Positions 13,221 to 15,084 of a DNA stretch of 15,084 nucleotides are shown here, piece after piece. Numbering within the stretch: the first letter of the stretch is position 1; each line of letters begins with the position of its first letter. The position numbers were made by a program, and so were the translations under genes. This DNA comes from Clostridium sp. CAG:245 (GTDB taxonomy: Bacteria > Bacillota > Clostridia > TANB77 > CAG-508): positions 1-15,084 of the forward strand of contig FR880082.1 of the NCBI GenBank assembly GCA_000435175.1. Reading direction: 5' to 3'. Below the pieces are notes generated by a model. It made no database searches, was not told where the DNA came from, and was given only the letters and a program-made list of their open reading frames with translations.

Positions 13221-14225
13221 CTAGTTTATTTTTTGAGCCTGCACTGCTGTTATTGCTACAACTCCAGCAATATCTTGACTTGAGCAACCTCTTGATAAAT
13301 CGTTTACAGCCTTTGAAACACCTTGGCATAAAGGTCCATATGCTTCTGCGTGTCCGAATCTTTGTGTTAGTTTATAGCCGATGTTTCCGGCGTCCAAATC
13401 TGGGAATATCAATATATTTGCTTTACCTTGTAGAGGGCTTCCTGGAGCCTTTCTTTCGGCTACTTCTGGAATAATTGCAGCATCTAACTGAATTTCTCCA
13501 TCACATATTAAATCTGGTGCTTTTTCTTTCAATAATTTTGTTGCCTCTATAACTTTATCTGTTAATGGCGAATGAGCACTTCCATGTGTTGAATATGAAA
13601 GCATTGCAACCTTTGGTTCATCTCCAATTAGCTCTTTAAAACTCTTGCTTGATGATATTGCAATCTCAGATAAAGCATCTGCATCTGGATATTCGTTTAA
13701 TCCAGAATCTGCAAATATAAATACTCCATCATCTCCAAACTCTTTGTCTGGCAATACCATTACGAAGAATGCAGATACCAATTTTGTTCCAGGTGCAGCC
13801 TTCAAAATTTGAAGAGCAGGTCTTAATGTATCTGAAGTTGGGTGTGATGCGCCAGAAACAAATCCGTCAGCATCTCCTTCTTTTACCATCATTGTTGCAA
13901 AGTATCTGCTATTTGTTTTCAATAGCTCTTTTGCTTGGTCTAAAGTCATACCTTTATTTTTTCTTAATTCGTATAAATCGTTAGCATATTTGCTAAAATC
14001 AGCAGAAGTCGCAGGGTTTACAATTTGAGCTCCATTTAAGTTTATATTATTTTTTTCAGCTAATTCATTTATTTCTTGTGGATTACCTATTAAAATAATA
14101 TTAGCAAAGCCTTCCTTTAGAACTATTTCTGTTGCCTCAAGAGTACGTATATCTTTACTCTCTGGAAGCACAATAGTTTTAATGTCTTGCTTTGCTTGCA
14201 TCTTCATTTTTTCTATAAATGTCAT
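13221..14225 (-). CDS. pta: Phosphate acetyltransferase (phosphotransacetylase)
   Basis: The short (class I) form of Pta, 334 residues, converts acetyl-CoA and phosphate to acetyl phosphate and CoA, the substrate of the two downstream kinases. Visible family features are LPESKDIRTLEA (20-31), the glycine-rich VSGASHPTSDTLRPAL segment (about 123-138), STHGSAHSP (about 218-226), FPDLDAGNIGYK (about 276-287) and the C-terminal signature YGPLCQGVSKAVNDLSRGCS. In the last of these the family usually has KPVNDLSRGCS; here the Pro is Ala, a mild change. The protein ends without the extra DRTGG-type N-terminal regulatory domains of long Pta enzymes. AGGAGG lies ten bases before the ATG. It is the first gene of the acetate operon and has its own promoter. 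Confidence 0.97.
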   Translation of the reverse strand: MTFIEKMKMQAKQDIKTIVLPESKDIRTLEATEIVLKEGFANIILIGNPQEINELAEKNNINLNGAQIVNPATSADFSKYANDLYELRKNKGMTLDQAKELLKTNSRYFATMMVKEGDADGFVSGASHPTSDTLRPALQILKAAPGTKLVSAFFVMVLPDKEFGDDGVFIFADSGLNEYPDADALSEIAISSSKSFKELIGDEPKVAMLSYSTHGSAHSPLTDKVIEATKLLKEKAPDLICDGEIQLDAAIIPEVAERKAPGSPLQGKANILIFPDLDAGNIGYKLTQRFGHAEAYGPLCQGVSKAVNDLSRGCSSQDIAGVVAITAVQAQKIN

Positions 14226-14267
14226 GTTTATTTTTCCTCCTATCAGTACTTAACTTTTGACATCTAT

Positions 14268-14296
14268 ATTATATATTCAAATTGTGTAAAGTACAA
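14268..14296 (-). promoter_or_regulatory. Candidate sigma-A-type promoter for pta-ackA-ackA
   Basis: A perfect TATAAT (14268-14273 on the minus strand) lies 17 bases after TTGTAC (14291-14296). The -35 box matches only the first half of the consensus. The leader is about 35 nt. The toxin gene ends 33 bases upstream of the -35 with no obvious hairpin terminator, so some read-through from the toxin is possible. Confidence 0.6.
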
Positions 14297-14328
14297 GAGA
14301 AAAATTACATAAAACTTCTAATATCGGC

Positions 14329-14805
14329 TTAATTTTCTAGTAAAATTTTCTTCATTTCAACAATATCATAAAATGGAACATTAATTCCTCTTTCTGCTAG
14401 TTCTACTACCCTTAGAGATGTTACTATAACTTTATCTTTTACCGATGTAGGAATTTCTACATCTTTATTTGAATTAACATATTTATTTTCTATGTAAATC
14501 TCTTTTGTTGGAAATATGTTCTGTATTAAAAATACTGACTTTTTGCCCAATACATTACCAAAAACAAAATTATATACGGGTCTATTTCTGTTTTTTATCT
14601 TCTTTGCTTCGTATAATTTTTTATATTTTTCATATTTTGTAGAAATTGGAACAAACCAAATTATATCTTTGTTTTTTCTATCTCTAAAGCAAAAATAGCA
14701 AGGTCTTTTATTACCGTTTTCTTTATTTACCATTAGACCATAACATTTAAACACTTCAAAAAATTCATCTTTTATAAAATAGAATTTTCCATCCTCTATA
14801 AGCAT
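14329..14805 (-). CDS. cptN: Type III toxin, ToxN/AbiQ-family endoribonuclease (CptN-like)
   Basis: A 158-residue protein with the compact ToxN/AbiQ-like fold pattern. The conserved N-terminal half reads FYFIKDEFFEVF (8-19), then KRPCYFCF (33-40) and IIWFVPISTKYEKY (48-61). The Lys33 region and Ser55/Thr56 correspond in position to the basic and Ser/Thr active-site residues known in ToxN. A hydrophobic strand (SVFLIQNIFPT) and a C-terminal helix (VVELAERGINVPFYDIV) complete the fold. Such toxins cleave RNA at A-rich sites and are held inactive by binding their own repeat RNA. I start it at the ATG at 14805, with AAAAGGGG seven to eight bases before it; an in-frame TTG at 14826 lies inside the preceding hairpin. 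The antitoxin repeats directly upstream make the assignment strong. CptN rather than ToxN or TenpN is inferred from the two-copy, 48-nt repeat array. Confidence 0.88.
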   Translation of the reverse strand: MLIEDGKFYFIKDEFFEVFKCYGLMVNKENGNKRPCYFCFRDRKNKDIIWFVPISTKYEKYKKLYEAKKIKNRNRPVYNFVFGNVLGKKSVFLIQNIFPTKEIYIENKYVNSNKDVEIPTSVKDKVIVTSLRVVELAERGINVPFYDIVEMKKILLEN

Positions 14806-14824
14806 AGCTACACCCCTTTTATGC

Positions 14825-14858
14825 AAATATGGGATCTATTTTTATAGACCCCATATTT
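14825..14858 (-). terminator. Leaky terminator between antitoxin RNA and toxin
   Basis: On the minus strand AATATGGGGTCTAT pairs with ATAGATCCCATATT (14844-14857 with 14826-14839, one G-U pair; a further A-T at 14825/14858) over an AAAA loop. Only three T follow before GCAT, so termination should be incomplete. Type III systems usually have such a hairpin to make excess antitoxin RNA and only occasional toxin mRNA. The toxin ribosome-binding site begins a few bases beyond. Confidence 0.85.
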
Positions 14859-14874
14859 TACTATAATTATCATT

Positions 14875-14970
14875 TTTTCACCTGCACATTTATATCTCGC
14901 AAGCAGGGTTGCGGTTCACATTCTCTCACCTATAAACTTATATTTCGCAAATAGGGTTGCGGTTCACATT
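14875..14970 (-). repeat. Two tandem 48-nt antitoxin repeats
   Basis: Units 14875-14922 and 14923-14970 match at 39 of 48 positions. Four of the nine differences are the two compensatory pairs in stem 1; the other five lie in the long loop, the end linker or just after the stem. The blocks AATGTGAACCGCAACCC (unit start) and TTGCGA are unchanged in both. Confidence 0.95.
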
Positions 14971-15011
14971 TTTATTATAGTAGATATTAAATATCCTCTA
15001 CTAGTATATTC

Positions 15012-15040
15012 ATTATACTAGCTTTTTATGATTTTATCAA
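15012..15040 (-). promoter_or_regulatory. Strong sigma-A-type promoter of the antitoxin-toxin locus
   Basis: On the minus strand TTGATA (15035-15040, five of six consensus bases) lies exactly 17 bases before a perfect TATAAT (15012-15017). It is the best promoter in the window, fitting the need for abundant antitoxin RNA. A perfect 8-bp inverted repeat, CTAGTATA/TATACTAG (15001-15008 and 15014-15021), surrounds the -10 box and start site. Confidence 0.88.
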
Positions 15041-15084
15041 GTTATTTTCAAAATTTTTCAAATATTATGTTATAATATTTATAT

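Larger units (their letters stand above)
14825..15005 (-). ncRNA. cptI: Type III antitoxin RNA (CptI-like), two 48-nt pseudoknot repeats
   Basis: The transcript should begin near 15005, seven bases after the -10 box, and end at the hairpin 14825-14858. It contains two adjoining direct repeats, 14923-14970 and then 14875-14922 in transcript order, identical at 39 of 48 positions. Within each, CGCAA pairs with UUGCG (stem 2) and CCUAU/CCUGC pairs with AUAGG/GCAGG (stem 1). The 5' arm of stem 1 lies between the two arms of stem 2, and its 3' arm lies 12 nt beyond them. This is an H-type pseudoknot with a one-base first loop, no second loop and a 12-base third loop. Every repeat starts with AAUG, and a third AAUG follows in exact 48-nt phase. 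The leader also contains a small TAGTAGA/TCTACTA hairpin (14978-15003). Confidence 0.88.

Noticed and set aside
14875..14970. Two repeats read as a minimal CRISPR array
   Set aside because: The 48-nt units touch without spacers, differ at nine positions, and the differences preserve an RNA fold. No cas genes are nearby; the type III antitoxin explains them.
14974..14979. Second TATAAT just before the first antitoxin repeat
   Set aside because: No -35-like sequence lies 16-18 bases upstream (AGTAGA at 17). The complete promoter at 15012-15040 is far better.

Overview
The window comes from an AT-rich, endospore-forming member of the Clostridia (Bacillota). The evidence is the sporulation genes yabP and yabQ beside divIC, strong Gram-positive ribosome-binding sites, T-rich intrinsic terminators and a low-GC codon style. 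Every gene I accept lies on the minus strand, so the text below follows transcription from high to low coordinates. No rRNA, tRNA, CRISPR array or insertion sequence was seen.

Region 14329-15040 is the most notable part: a compact type III toxin-antitoxin locus, closest in architecture to CptIN. It has a near-consensus promoter, an untranslated antitoxin RNA made of two direct 48-nt repeats, a long hairpin with a poor U-tract (a leaky terminator), and a ToxN/AbiQ-family endoribonuclease. Each repeat can fold as an H-type pseudoknot, and two compensatory base-pair changes between the repeats support one of its stems.

Region 10725-14300 is an acetate operon: a promoter, pta, a canonical ackA, then a second ackA whose acetate-pocket residues have diverged. 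Together they convert acetyl-CoA to acetyl phosphate and then acetate with ATP formation; the second kinase may prefer a different acyl group.

Region 9371-10720 holds two tandem membrane-anchored TPM-like proteins, preceded by a possible 20-codon reading frame with an excellent ribosome-binding site.

Region 3922-9246 looks like one transcription unit: a promoter, a tyrosine recombinase, three unrecognised proteins (67, 590 and 101 aa), a YgjP-like metallopeptidase, and prfB with its programmed +1 frameshift. A 123-nt structured element of unknown identity follows prfB.

Region 572-3621 holds yabP, yabQ and divIC, then rho with its own promoter and terminator. Rho carries a long Asn-rich linker. 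Region 1-446 holds a small Cro/CI-type regulator with its own terminator, and a long AT-rich palindrome at the left edge.
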